From: Streptomyces armeniacus
GTDB taxonomy: Bacteria > Actinomycetota > Actinomycetes > Streptomycetales > Streptomycetaceae
Assembly: GCF_003355155.1 (NCBI RefSeq)
Contig: NZ_CP031320.1
Location: forward strand, 2,903,329 to 2,967,328
Length of the DNA: 64,000 nucleotides
Reading direction: 5' to 3'
The notes under the pieces were generated by a model. That model was not told the origin of the DNA. It worked only from the letters and a program-made list of their open reading frames with translations, and made no database searches. Of the stretch, positions 1-8,400 are shown in pieces (position 1 is the first letter of the stretch; each line of letters starts with the position of its first letter). The translations under genes were made by a program, and so were the position numbers.

Positions 1-1
1 C

Positions 2-208
2 GGCTCGCCGGGAATGCTCCGCGGCATCTTCGCCCAGGCGCAACCGGAGGACGAGTTCCTGGTGCTGTCGATGTGGGACTCGGCCGCCGAACACGGCAAG
101 TACCGGACGGAACGCGTCGAACGGCTGGCACTGCGGGCCCAGACGGGCGCGGACGTGGCGGCCATCGCGGGCGACGTGATCGACCTGGAGCCGAACTGGA
201 CCGTGTGA
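2..208 (+). CDS. Antibiotic biosynthesis monooxygenase-like (ABM) protein, 3' end only
   Basis: The frame is open from the window edge to the TGA at 206-208, so this is the C-terminal ~68 residues of a gene that starts upstream. The visible ATG at 14 is probably internal. The pattern of a hydrophobic strand (FLVLSMWDS) followed by a charged helix containing HGKY resembles the ferredoxin-like ABM fold, small cofactor-free monooxygenases or polyketide-modifying enzymes, but most of the domain is outside the window. It converges on the efflux gene that follows, with a shared hairpin between them. Family assignment is tentative; that it is a real coding end is more secure. Confidence 0.55.
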   Translation, partial: GSPGMLRGIFAQAQPEDEFLVLSMWDSAAEHGKYRTERVERLALRAQTGADVAAIAGDVIDLEPNWTV

Positions 209-273
209 CCGTCCCGGCCGATGACCGATGCTGCCTCCGCACCGCGGAGGCCGGATCCGGCCGTCTTCGGCGG

Positions 274-318
274 CGCGGTGGTACGGGCCCGCAGGGCGGC
301 GAGACCCGTACCGCCGCG
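274..318. terminator. Bidirectional hairpin between convergent genes
   Basis: A 14-bp stem with one G-T pair (274-287 with 305-318) and a 17-nt loop lies between the end of the ABM-like gene and the end of the efflux gene. There is no U tract, as is usual in Streptomyces. Confidence 0.6.
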
Positions 319-320
319 GA

Positions 321-1877
321 TCAGGCCACCCCGCCCGGCCCCGCCACTCCGCTGAGCGCCTCCAGATCGCTGCGCCGCACCCGTATCACCGTGGCCGCCG
401 TGATCAGCGCCACGACCACCAGGGCCACGGCGGCGATGAACGCCGTGGATATCCCGTGCGCCAGGACCTCGCTGCCCCAGGGCCCGGGCAGCTCGTGCGT
501 TCTGGCGAACTCGGCCTTCTCCGCGGGCGACGCGTTGGCCATGAAGTCGGGTATCTGCGCCTTGGCCTCGTCCCGGCTCGCCGTGCCGAAGACGGTCAGC
601 AGGATCGACAGCCCCAGTGAACCGCCCACCTGCTGCGTGGCGTTCAGCAGCCCGGACGCCGCACCCGCCTCGTGCGGGGCCACACCGGAGACGGCGGTCA
701 GGGTCAGCGTGACGAAGTTGAGGCCCATGCCGAACCCGAACAGCACCATCGGCCCGAGAACGCCGCCCATATAGCCGCTGTCCGGCTCGATCAGGGTCTG
801 CCACGCCATGCCCACCGCCGTCAGCAGCGAGCCGACCACCATGAACGGCTTGGGCCCGAGCACCGGCAGATAGCGCTGGGAGAGCCCCGCCCCGACCACG
901 ATCGCGACGGTCACCGGCAGGAACGCGAAGCCGGCTCTGATCGGGCTGTAACCCAGCACGTTCTGCACGAACAGCACGATGAAGAAGAACATCCCGAACA
1001 TCGCGGCGGACAGGCTCAGCATGATCACGTAAGAGCCGGAGCGGTTGCGGTCGGTGAACATCCGCAGCGGCGTGATCGGCTCCGCCGCGCGCGACTCGAC
1101 CACGACGAACGCCGCCAGCAGCACGACCGCGGCCCCGAACGCCGCGAGCGTGTATCCGTCGGTCCAGCCGTCCTCCGACGCGCGCACGAACCCGTACACC
1201 AACGAGGCCATGCCTCCGGTGGAGGTGAGCGCGCCCATCAGGTCGAACCGTCCCGGGTGCCGCGCCGACTCCGAGATGTACAGCGGCGTGAGGACCACGA
1301 TCAGAAGGCCGATGGGCACGTTCACGAACAGCACCCAGCGCCAGTCGAGCCACTCCGTGAGCATGCCGCCCGCCAGCAGGCCGACCGCGCCGCCGCCCGC
1401 GGAGACCGCGGCGAACACACCGAAGGCGCGGTTCCGCTCCGGCCCCTCCGGGAAGGTCGTCGCGATCAGCGCGAGCGAGGTCGGCGAGGCGATCGCGCCG
1501 CCCGCCCCCTGCAGCGCCCGCGCGGTCAGCAACTGCCAGGGCTCCTGTGCGAGCCCGCCCAGCAGCGAGGCCGCGATGAACAGCAGGATGCCGACCATGA
1601 ACACCCGCCGGCGGCCCAGGATGTCCCCGGCCCGCCCGCCGAGCAGGAGCAGCCCGCCGAAGGTCAGGGTGTACGCCGTGACGACCCAGGACAGCCCGGT
1701 GGTGGAGAAGTCGAGCGCACCCTGGATGTGCGGAAGCGCAATGTTCACAATGGTGACATCGAGAACGACCATGAGCTGGCACGCGGCGATCACGGCCAGC
1801 GCGATGCCCCGCCGGCTCTCGCGGGGAGCGGGTTTCGGTGGACTGCTGTCAGACGTCGTCAATGAAGAGGTTGTCAC
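321..1877 (-). CDS. DHA2-family MFS drug efflux transporter (EmrB/QacA type)
   Basis: This 518-aa protein has about 14 predicted membrane segments, the layout of DHA2 proton-drug antiporters. Visible features are the first-helix motif VVLDVTIVNIALP near residue 40, the loop GGRAGDILGRRRVF near residue 80 (motif A), and the LDWRWVLFVNVPIG segment after helix 5/6 that is typical of the EmrB/QacA group. The start is a GTG at 1877 with GGGGGA upstream. It is divergent from a TetR gene across ~106 bp containing two palindromes, so drug- or metabolite-induced expression through that repressor is likely (inference). The substrate cannot be read from sequence. The C-terminal stretch holds a loop of about 40 residues before the last helix. 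Confidence 0.93.
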   Translation of the reverse strand: MTTSSLTTSDSSPPKPAPRESRRGIALAVIAACQLMVVLDVTIVNIALPHIQGALDFSTTGLSWVVTAYTLTFGGLLLLGGRAGDILGRRRVFMVGILLFIAASLLGGLAQEPWQLLTARALQGAGGAIASPTSLALIATTFPEGPERNRAFGVFAAVSAGGGAVGLLAGGMLTEWLDWRWVLFVNVPIGLLIVVLTPLYISESARHPGRFDLMGALTSTGGMASLVYGFVRASEDGWTDGYTLAAFGAAVVLLAAFVVVESRAAEPITPLRMFTDRNRSGSYVIMLSLSAAMFGMFFFIVLFVQNVLGYSPIRAGFAFLPVTVAIVVGAGLSQRYLPVLGPKPFMVVGSLLTAVGMAWQTLIEPDSGYMGGVLGPMVLFGFGMGLNFVTLTLTAVSGVAPHEAGAASGLLNATQQVGGSLGLSILLTVFGTASRDEAKAQIPDFMANASPAEKAEFARTHELPGPWGSEVLAHGISTAFIAAVALVVVALITAATVIRVRRSDLEALSGVAGPGGVA

Positions 1878-1902
1878 TCTGGAGATCCCCCACTTGAGAA
1901 AG

Positions 1903-1922
1903 AGTGAACGCCACCGTTCACT
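1903..1922. promoter_or_regulatory. Candidate TetR operator 1
   Basis: A perfect inverted repeat, AGTGAACG-CCAC-CGTTCACT, lies 26 bp upstream of the efflux gene start. Its core GAACG-N4-CGTTC is identical to that of the second palindrome at 1949-1970. It is probably bound by the divergently encoded TetR protein. Confidence 0.7.
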
Positions 1923-1948
1923 AAGTCGACCACTGTAATGACCCCGTG

Positions 1949-1970
1949 TAGGGAACGCAAGCGTTCCCTA
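1949..1970. promoter_or_regulatory. Candidate TetR operator 2
   Basis: A perfect inverted repeat with 10-bp arms (TAGGGAACGC and GCGTTCCCTA) separated by AA lies 13 bp before the regulator's start codon. The inner core GAACG-N4-CGTTC repeats that of 1903-1922, with centres 47 bp apart. Its position suggests autoregulation. Confidence 0.7.
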
Positions 1971-1983
1971 AAGAAAGAAGGCG

Positions 1984-2586
1984 ATGGTGACCTGCCGTCC
2001 ACCGGCCATACGACGCCGTGGCGCCGAGCTCGAACGCGCGATCCTCGATGCCACGCTGGAACAGCTGGGCACCCACGGCTGGACCGGCCTGACGATGGAG
2101 GGCGTCGCCGCCAAGGCCCGTACGGGGAAGGCCGCCGTCTACCGCCGCTGGCCCACCAAGGGCGACCTGGTCGCCGACGCCCTGCGCGCCGGGCTGCCGG
2201 AGACCGGCCTTCCGCCGGACCACGGGGACCTGCGGGAGGACCTGATCGAGATGTGCGGCCGCATGCTCGACGCCATGTACTCCCGTTCCGGGAACGCGCT
2301 CAGGGCGATCCTCGACGAGTGTGACCGCCCCGAGGCCGAGCGCTTCCACGAACTGGTCATGGGCGGTGTCGTGGAGCCCGGCAAGCGGCTCATCGGTGAC
2401 ATCGTGCGCCGCGGCATCGAACGCGGCGAAGTGCGCGAGGACGCGACGGGAGAGCTCGTCGTCGACGTCGCCCCGGCCATGATGATGTACCGGCACAAGG
2501 TCACCGGCTCACGTCTCGGTGAGTCCGACATTGCCGAGATGGTCGACCAGGTCATGCTGCCCCTGCTCGCCCCACGGACCGGCTGA
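1984..2586 (+). CDS. TetR/AcrR-family transcriptional repressor
   Basis: This 200-aa protein has an N-terminal TetR helix-turn-helix at about residues 18-64 ([19 protein letters not shown], then [15 protein letters not shown]) and a C-terminal TetR_C-type ligand domain. TetR proteins are dimeric DNA-binding repressors released by small ligands. Here the target is almost certainly the divergent DHA2 exporter, given the two matching palindromes in the shared promoter. The purine-rich ribosome site AAGAAAGAAGG ends only 2 nt before the ATG at 1984 but 5 nt before the GTG at 1987, so the true start may be 1987. Confidence 0.92.
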   Translation: MVTCRPPAIRRRGAELERAILDATLEQLGTHGWTGLTMEGVAAKARTGKAAVYRRWPTKGDLVADALRAGLPETGLPPDHGDLREDLIEMCGRMLDAMYSRSGNALRAILDECDRPEAERFHELVMGGVVEPGKRLIGDIVRRGIERGEVREDATGELVVDVAPAMMMYRHKVTGSRLGESDIAEMVDQVMLPLLAPRTG

Positions 2587-2623
2587 AACGACGGAAGACG
2601 CACCGGCTACGCTGGCACCCGAC

Positions 2624-3301
2624 ATGCCGTACGAGCCGCCCACACACCGCGTTGAGCGATCCCTCCGTGCCACCACAGGCGCCAAGGTGATCGCGGGAGT
2701 TGACGAGGTCGGCCGCGGAGCCTGGGCGGGTCCGGTGACCGTGTGCGCCGCCGTCACGGGCCTGCGCCGGCCGCCAGAGGGGCTGACGGACTCCAAGCTC
2801 CTCACCCCCAAGCGCCGCGCCGAAATCGCCGGAGAACTCGAGAGTTGGGTCACCTCGCACGCCCTCGGCCACTCCTCGCCCGAGGAGATCGACCGGCTGG
2901 GCATGACGGCCGCGCTGCGGCTGGCGGCCCTGCGGGCGCTGGAGGAGCTGCCCGTGCGGCCCGAGGTGGTGATCCTCGACGGCAAGCACGACTACCTGGG
3001 CGGCCCCTGGCGCGTGCGTACGGTGATCAAGGGCGACCAGTCGTGCATCGCGGTCGCCGCCGCCTCGGTGCTGGCCAAGGTCCGCCGCGACGCCATGATG
3101 GCCGAACTCGGCGTGGAGCACGCCCCGTTCGCCTTCGAGGACAACGCCGGGTACCCCTCACCCGTGCACCGCTCCGCACTCGCACAGCACGGCCCCACTC
3201 CCCAGCACCGGCTCTCCTGGGCATACTTGGACGCCCTGCCGCGTTGGAAGCATTTGAAGCGCCCCAGGGTCGAGCCGGTCGAGCAGGCCGAACTCTTCTG
3301 A
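2624..3301 (+). CDS. rnhB: Ribonuclease HII
   Basis: This 225-aa protein cleaves the RNA strand of RNA-DNA hybrids and starts removal of misincorporated ribonucleotides. The type 2 RNase H signature is clear: [14 protein letters not shown] at residues 24-37, giving the first two acidic metal ligands (D27, E28), then [11 protein letters not shown] and the [21 protein letters not shown] segment with later acidic residues. The length is normal. The ATG at 2624 is preferred because homology begins just after it; the upstream open frame is out of family. The gene lies 37 bp downstream of the TetR gene on the same strand and is followed by an unrelated small gene. Confidence 0.96.
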   Translation: MPYEPPTHRVERSLRATTGAKVIAGVDEVGRGAWAGPVTVCAAVTGLRRPPEGLTDSKLLTPKRRAEIAGELESWVTSHALGHSSPEEIDRLGMTAALRLAALRALEELPVRPEVVILDGKHDYLGGPWRVRTVIKGDQSCIAVAAASVLAKVRRDAMMAELGVEHAPFAFEDNAGYPSPVHRSALAQHGPTPQHRLSWAYLDALPRWKHLKRPRVEPVEQAELF

Positions 3302-3411
3302 GGAGGCACGCGGCACACCCGCGGACCTCCCCGCCGGTCCTGCCGGTACGGCACCGACCTTGGGACAACCCGCCGACGCGACCCGCACCGGCGTTTGATA
3401 GACAACTCACC

Positions 3412-4005
3412 ATGCCTCTCACCCCTGAGGAGCCACAGATTCACGAGAGTGTTCCGGGATCCCGCACCGCTGCGGCCTCCCGCTCCGTACCACCGCTCCC
3501 CGGCCCCCGGCCCACACCCCGTCCCGCGCCGCCGCGCGCGGACCGGAACCGGCCGGGCCCGAGCCGCCCGGGCAGCGGACGTGCCGGCAGCCCGTCGGCA
3601 CAGAACGCCACCGCCGAGGCGAGTGGCACCGCTCAGATCCAGCTCGTCGAGGCCACCGACGCGACGGCCGTGGACACCGCTGACGAGACCGTGGACAGGC
3701 TGCTGGACGGCGGTCTCGCCCCCGGCGACATCCTGGTGCTCACCACCGGTGAGGAGCACCCGTGGGCGCAGCACGAACGGTCCTTCGGCGAGGAGTCGTA
3801 CTGGCGCCAACTCACCGACGGTGAGGACGTCTTCTGCGCGCACGCCTCCGCGGCCGAACGTGTCGGCAGCCGGTCCGTGGTCGTGCTCGCCGTCAACGGC
3901 GGCACGGACGCGGAGGCCGCCAAGGCGCTCCCCGCGGCGCTCGCGAAGGCGGGCAGGGAACTGATCGTCTGCGGCGACCCGGAGCGGCTGCGCGCCCTCC
4001 TCTGA
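3412..4005 (+). CDS. Conserved hypothetical protein, proline-rich N-terminus
   Basis: This 197-aa protein from the ATG at 3412 has a low-complexity Pro/Arg/Ser-rich first ~65 residues. A folded acidic domain follows: QIQLVEATDA, then a DILVLTTGEEHPWAQHE segment, then VVVLAVNGG and a terminal KAGRELIVCGDPERLRALL. The strand-loop pattern around LVLTTG and VVVLAVNGG vaguely recalls the C-terminal part of UvrD/PcrA-type helicases, where a recognition strand is followed by a phosphate-contacting loop. There is no Walker motif, so it could be a remnant or regulatory domain. It sits between rnhB and recQ, both nucleic-acid enzymes; a role in DNA metabolism is only a guess. Confidence 0.7.
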   Translation: MPLTPEEPQIHESVPGSRTAAASRSVPPLPGPRPTPRPAPPRADRNRPGPSRPGSGRAGSPSAQNATAEASGTAQIQLVEATDATAVDTADETVDRLLDGGLAPGDILVLTTGEEHPWAQHERSFGEESYWRQLTDGEDVFCAHASAAERVGSRSVVVLAVNGGTDAEAAKALPAALAKAGRELIVCGDPERLRALL

Positions 4006-4046
4006 GCGTCCCGCCGGAGTGCGCGTCCCGTCAGTTCGTCAGCCCG

Positions 4047-4682
4047 TCAGCCGGCGGCTTGGCGCAGCTCCTCCCTGGGCTCGCCGCCGGGCTGCGGCGG
4101 GACCTTGGAACGTACGGGCACGGGGAGCGGAACAGCGGGCTCCGCGGGTGCGTCCGGCTCCGTTCTGCCCGACTGGGTCGCGTGCGGCCGCCGTCCGCCG
4201 CGCCCCTCGCCCAGCACCTGCCAGCCCGAGCGCGTCAGCGTGATGTACGCGCCGCACCGCAGGCCGTGCAGCGTGCAGGCGTCCCGCAGGCCCCACATCC
4301 AGGCGCCGTCCACCTCGGTCCAGTGGGGCGCGCCGTCCCGGCAGAACAGCAGCACGGCCGTACGGGCCGGAGTGCGGCGCCGCAGATCGTGCGGGGTGAC
4401 CCGGCGGAGCCGGTCGAGCAGGGCGTTGCGGAACTCCCAGCCGTCCGGGTGCTCCGTGTCCTGGGTGAACGAGGCGCTGGCGGTGAGCCGTTCGTCCGGG
4501 CCGATGACCGCGACGACCGCCGTGGAGAGCCGGGGCCGGTGGCGCTCGCACAGGTTGTTGACGACCGCGCGCGGACTCCGCAGCAACGGGATGCCCGCGG
4601 CGGCCCATTCGGAGGGCTCGAGGGTGCGGGCGAGCCGGGAGGCGGAGTCGGTGGCGGGAGGCGGGCTGAAACCGAAGCTCAC
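4047..4682 (-). CDS. Conserved hypothetical protein
   Basis: This 211-aa protein has a GTG start at 4682 preceded by AGGGAGG at good spacing. It is soluble, with no signal peptide or membrane segment. The N-terminal half is rich in Arg and Ala; the centre has strands such as TAVVAVIGPDE and TAVLLFCRDGAPHWTEVDGAWMWGL; the last ~40 residues are Pro-rich and probably disordered. I do not recognise a domain. It lies 78 bp downstream of recQ on the same strand, so it may be co-transcribed with it. Coding potential is good, with strong third-position GC and a plausible ribosome site. Confidence 0.75.
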   Translation of the reverse strand: MSFGFSPPPATDSASRLARTLEPSEWAAAGIPLLRSPRAVVNNLCERHRPRLSTAVVAVIGPDERLTASASFTQDTEHPDGWEFRNALLDRLRRVTPHDLRRRTPARTAVLLFCRDGAPHWTEVDGAWMWGLRDACTLHGLRCGAYITLTRSGWQVLGEGRGGRRPHATQSGRTEPDAPAEPAVPLPVPVRSKVPPQPGGEPREELRQAAG

Positions 4683-4760
4683 GGTCCTCCCTTCGTCCGT
4701 CGAACCAGTTCAATTGTCCCCGCACTTGCCGCCGTGCGGCAATGTGCGGGCCCGGAAAGA

Positions 4761-6968
4761 TCATCCCTGCACCGCGAGGACCAGCGGGAGCACACCGGCC
4801 GCCCCAGCCCCGCGCAGCAGCCGCGCGGCCACCGCCAGCGTCCAGCCGGTGTCCGTGAAGTCGTCGACGAGCAGCACCGGTCCGTCCGCTTCCGCGAGCG
4901 CCTGACCGAGCTGCGGCGGCAGCGTGAGGGCGCCGTCGAGCGCGCGCAGCCGCTGTGCGCTGTTGCTCCGGGGGACGCCCGTGTCCGGCTGCCCGTCCGC
5001 GTACGCCACCGTGCCCAGCAGCGGCATCCGGCCGATCTCGGCGATCCGCTCGCTCAGCGAACGCACCAGCTCGGGCCGCGTACGGGAGGGCATCGCCACC
5101 ACCCCGACTGGGCGGGCAACGGCTTCCGGTGAGCCCTCCGGGCCCGGGGCGGTGGAGGCCCAGCCGTCCGGGCCCTTCGCCCAGTCGCTGAGGACCGTCA
5201 CCACGGCATTGACCACATCGTCCGGGACCGGGCCGTCCGCGGCCTGCGGCGACAGCAGGGGGCGGAGCCGGTTGCCCCAGCCGATGTCGGAGAGCCGCCC
5301 CAGCGCCCGTCCCGGTGCGGCCTGCTGCTCCGCGGGGATACGCCCCTTCAGGTCCACGCCGATCGCGGGCAGCCCGGTGGGCCACATCTTGCGGGGCTCC
5401 ACCCGCACGCCCGGCCGGCCCAGCTCGCCGCGCGCGGCATCGAGCGCGCCTGCCGACACCTCGGTGGTGAAACGGGCCCCGGCGCAGTTGTCGCAGCGCC
5501 CGCACGGGGCCGCCTCCTCGTCGTCCAGCTGCCTGCGGAGGAACTCCATCCGGCAGCCGTCCGTGGACGCGTACTCCCGCATCGCCCGCTGCTCCGCCTC
5601 GCGCTGCCGCGCCACCCAGGCGTACCGCTCGGCGTCGTACGACCACGGCTGACCGGTCGCGGTCCAGCCGCCCTTCACCCGCCGCACCGCGCCGTCCACG
5701 TCGAGCACCTTGAGCATCATCTCCAGGCGCGAACGCCGCAGCTCCACCTGCGGTTCCAGCGCGGGCAGCGACATCGGCCGGTCCGCCGCCGCCAGCACGT
5801 CCAGGGTGCGGCGCACCTGGTCCTCGGGCGGGAAGGCGAGGGACGCGAAGTACCGCCAGATCGCCTCGTCCTCACGGCCGGGCAGCAGCAGCACCTCGGC
5901 GTGCTCCACGCCGCGCCCGGCGCGCCCCACCTGCTGGTAGTAGGCGATGGGGGAGGACGGGGAGCCGAGATGGACGACGAAGCCGAGGTCGGGTTTGTCG
6001 AAGCCCATGCCCAGCGCGGAGGTGGCGACAAGGGCCTTGACGCGGTTGGCGAGCAGGTCTCCCTCGGCCGCCTCGCGGTCGGCGTTCTCGGTCTGGCCCG
6101 TGTACGAGGCCACGGCGTGTCTGTGCTGCCGGAGGAACGCCGTCACCTCGCCGGCGGCCGCGACGGTGAGCGTGTAGATGATGCCGGAGCCCGGCAGCTT
6201 CTCCAGGTGCTCCGCGAGCCAGGCCATGCGGTGTGCCGCGTCCGGCAGCTGCAGGACGCCGAGGCTCAGGCTCTCGCGGTCCAGCGGCCCGCGCAGCACC
6301 AGGGCCTCCGCGGAACCGCCCGCGCCGCCCTGCTCGACGCCGGCACCAGTGCCCAACTGCTCGGCCACGTCGGCCGTCACACGGGCGTTGGCGGTGGCGG
6401 TCGTGGCCAGCACCGGGACGCCGGGCGGCAGCCCGGCCAGCATGGTCCGCAGCCGACGGTAGTCGGGACGGAAGTCGTGGCCCCAGTCCGAGATGCAGTG
6501 CGCCTCGTCCACGACGAGCAGGCCCGTGGCCGCGGCGAGCTCCGGCAGCACCTGGTCCCGGAACTCCGGGTTGTTCAGCCGCTCGGGGCTGACCAGCAGC
6601 ACGTCGACCTCGCCCGCGCTCATCTCGGTCCGGACCGTCTCCCACTCCTCGGTGTTCGCGGAGTTGATCGTGCGCGCCCGGATGCCCGCCCGCTCGGCCG
6701 CCGCCACCTGGTTCCGCATGAGGGCCAGCAGCGGCGAGACGATCACGGTCGGCCCGCTGCCCTGGTGCCGCAGCAGTGCCGTCGCTACGAAGTACACGGC
6801 GGACTTGCCCCAGCCCGTGCGCTGCACCACCAGGGCACGGCGCCGGTGGGCGACGAGCGCTTCAATCGCCCGCCACTGGTCCTCACGGAGGCGGGCCCCT
6901 TCGGCGGGCTCGCCCACGAGACGGGACAGGACGGCATCGGCCGCGGCACGCAGGTCTGGGTCGGTCAT
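4761..6968 (-). CDS. recQ: RecQ-family ATP-dependent DNA helicase with C-terminal phosphoribosyltransferase-like domain
   Basis: This 735-aa protein starts at the ATG at 6968 (GGGGG just upstream). The helicase core has a Walker A, TGWGKS (residues 51-56), and the RecQ-specific DEAHCISDWGHDFRPDYRRL box around residue 154. A second RecA-like domain follows with VGRAGRG, then a four-Cys zinc site ending CGRCDNC. There is no obvious HRDC domain. Instead the last ~200 residues end in VLLVDDFTDTGWT (near residue 700), the PRPP-binding signature of type I phosphoribosyltransferases. RecQ enzymes unwind 3'-tailed and branched DNA in recombination and repair. The extra domain may sense or use a nucleotide. 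It is divergent from the DUF4192 gene. Confidence 0.94.
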   Translation of the reverse strand: MTDPDLRAAADAVLSRLVGEPAEGARLREDQWRAIEALVAHRRRALVVQRTGWGKSAVYFVATALLRHQGSGPTVIVSPLLALMRNQVAAAERAGIRARTINSANTEEWETVRTEMSAGEVDVLLVSPERLNNPEFRDQVLPELAAATGLLVVDEAHCISDWGHDFRPDYRRLRTMLAGLPPGVPVLATTATANARVTADVAEQLGTGAGVEQGGAGGSAEALVLRGPLDRESLSLGVLQLPDAAHRMAWLAEHLEKLPGSGIIYTLTVAAAGEVTAFLRQHRHAVASYTGQTENADREAAEGDLLANRVKALVATSALGMGFDKPDLGFVVHLGSPSSPIAYYQQVGRAGRGVEHAEVLLLPGREDEAIWRYFASLAFPPEDQVRRTLDVLAAADRPMSLPALEPQVELRRSRLEMMLKVLDVDGAVRRVKGGWTATGQPWSYDAERYAWVARQREAEQRAMREYASTDGCRMEFLRRQLDDEEAAPCGRCDNCAGARFTTEVSAGALDAARGELGRPGVRVEPRKMWPTGLPAIGVDLKGRIPAEQQAAPGRALGRLSDIGWGNRLRPLLSPQAADGPVPDDVVNAVVTVLSDWAKGPDGWASTAPGPEGSPEAVARPVGVVAMPSRTRPELVRSLSERIAEIGRMPLLGTVAYADGQPDTGVPRSNSAQRLRALDGALTLPPQLGQALAEADGPVLLVDDFTDTGWTLAVAARLLRGAGAAGVLPLVLAVQG

Positions 6969-7107
6969 ACCCCCATGCAAACCCATGCCGCCGACAGTGG
7001 CGAACCCGGCCTGTGGAAAACACCTGACAAGTGCGCTTGTATGACTATCAAGGCTGCCTGTGGACAACGGCCGACGCCGGAAGCCCACTTCGGGTCACTC
7101 TCGACGC

Positions 7108-8337
7108 ATGACACAACACGGCAGCAGCAAGCCAAGCCCTGACCACCTGCTCTCCGAGACCCACCGCCCCCGTATCTCCCTGCGCAGCCCCGGCGAACTG
7201 GCCGACGCGCTGCCGTATCTGCTGGGATTCCAGCCGGACGACTCCATCGTCGTCGTCGCCCTGCACGGCGAACGCGGTCGCTTCGGCGGCAGGCTCCGGA
7301 TCGGCATTCCCACGGCTCCGGACGAATGGCCCGCGGTGGCGGACCAGCTCGCCGCCTGCCTGAAGGGGAACTCCGTGGCACGCGGCGCCGCACCGGAGGG
7401 CGCCCTGCTCTTCCTCTGCCAGGACCCGGCCGACGGCGAGTCCGGCCGGGCCGTGACGGAGCGGCTGCGGCCGCTCGCGCAGCGGCTCCGCGTCGCCTGC
7501 GGTGGACTGGAGATGCCCGTCTACGAGGCACTGTGCATCTCCGACAAGAGGTACTGGTCGTACTGCTGCCCGGACGCGGCCTGCTGTCCGGCCGAGGGGA
7601 AGCCACTCTCGCCTCCCGGCACCTCGGCCATGGCGGCCGCGGCCGCGTTCGCGGGGATCCAGGTGCGGGGCACGCAGAAGGAGATGGAGGCCCGGCTGAA
7701 ACCGCTGGGGGAGCCGTTCGCGACACCACAGGAGTGCGCTCTCGACAAGGCCGCCGCGGCCCTCATGCCACGCATGCTCAACACCGCCGGCCGCGATGCG
7801 TTGGCCGGCGAGACCCTCAGGCTGGCGCGCCGGCTGATGGAGCGGCTCCACGCCGCTTCGGCGGCCGACGGCTCGGTCGGCCAGACCGCGGCCGACGCGC
7901 AGGACGACGCGCTGCTCTCGCACGAGGAGGCCGCCACGCTGATCCTCGGCCTCCAGGACCACCGCACCCGCGACCAGGCCGCGGAGTGGATGGAGGGCCG
8001 GGACGCCGCCACCGCTCTGCGGCTGTGGCGGGCCCTCTGCCGCCGCTGCGTCGGGGCGTACGACGAGCACGCGGTCGCGACGCTCAGCCTCGCCGGCTGG
8101 ATCGCGTGGTCCACCGGGGACGAACCGGCGGCGCGCGTGGCGCTCGGCCGTGCCCTGCAGACCGATCCGGACTGCGTCTTCGCGCAGTTGATGCACCGGG
8201 CCTGCAACGAAGGGCTCGATCCGGAGCCCTTGCGGCGGTGCATGCGCCAGGAGCGAGCCGTGCGCCGCAGGAAGCGACGCAGGCGGACGAGGGGCACGCG
8301 CCGCACGGTGCCACGCGCGCCGTACGGAGGTGGGTGA
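7108..8337 (+). CDS. DUF4192 family protein
   Basis: This 409-aa protein begins at the ATG at 7108, close to the start of the conserved sequence (ISLRSPGELADALPYLLGFQPDDSIVVV, residues ~21-48), which is the hallmark opening of the actinobacterial DUF4192 family. The biochemical function is unknown. It has no membrane segments. A YYWS-like CCPDAACCP Cys cluster sits near residue 155 and a tetratricopeptide-like helical region (ARVALGRALQTDPDCVFAQLM) near the C-terminus. The last ~30 residues are extremely Arg-rich, suggesting nucleic-acid or membrane-surface contact. It shares a 139-bp promoter region with recQ, which is divergent. Confidence 0.9.
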   Translation: MTQHGSSKPSPDHLLSETHRPRISLRSPGELADALPYLLGFQPDDSIVVVALHGERGRFGGRLRIGIPTAPDEWPAVADQLAACLKGNSVARGAAPEGALLFLCQDPADGESGRAVTERLRPLAQRLRVACGGLEMPVYEALCISDKRYWSYCCPDAACCPAEGKPLSPPGTSAMAAAAAFAGIQVRGTQKEMEARLKPLGEPFATPQECALDKAAAALMPRMLNTAGRDALAGETLRLARRLMERLHAASAADGSVGQTAADAQDDALLSHEEAATLILGLQDHRTRDQAAEWMEGRDAATALRLWRALCRRCVGAYDEHAVATLSLAGWIAWSTGDEPAARVALGRALQTDPDCVFAQLMHRACNEGLDPEPLRRCMRQERAVRRRKRRRRTRGTRRTVPRAPYGGG

Positions 8338-8373
8338 AGTGGGCGACGCCAGTGACGGGAGGGACCTGTTTAT

Positions 8374-8386
8374 CGTCAGGGAGACG
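8374..8386. promoter_or_regulatory. Possible autoregulatory site of the Nudix/NrtR-like gene
   Basis: The inverted repeat CGTC-N5-GACG, flanked by TAT-rich bases, lies 14 bp upstream of the next ATG. NrtR-type regulators often bind such AT-flanked palindromes next to their own genes. The arms are short, so this is weak. Confidence 0.3.
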
Positions 8387-8400
8387 ACTATCATCGCGCC

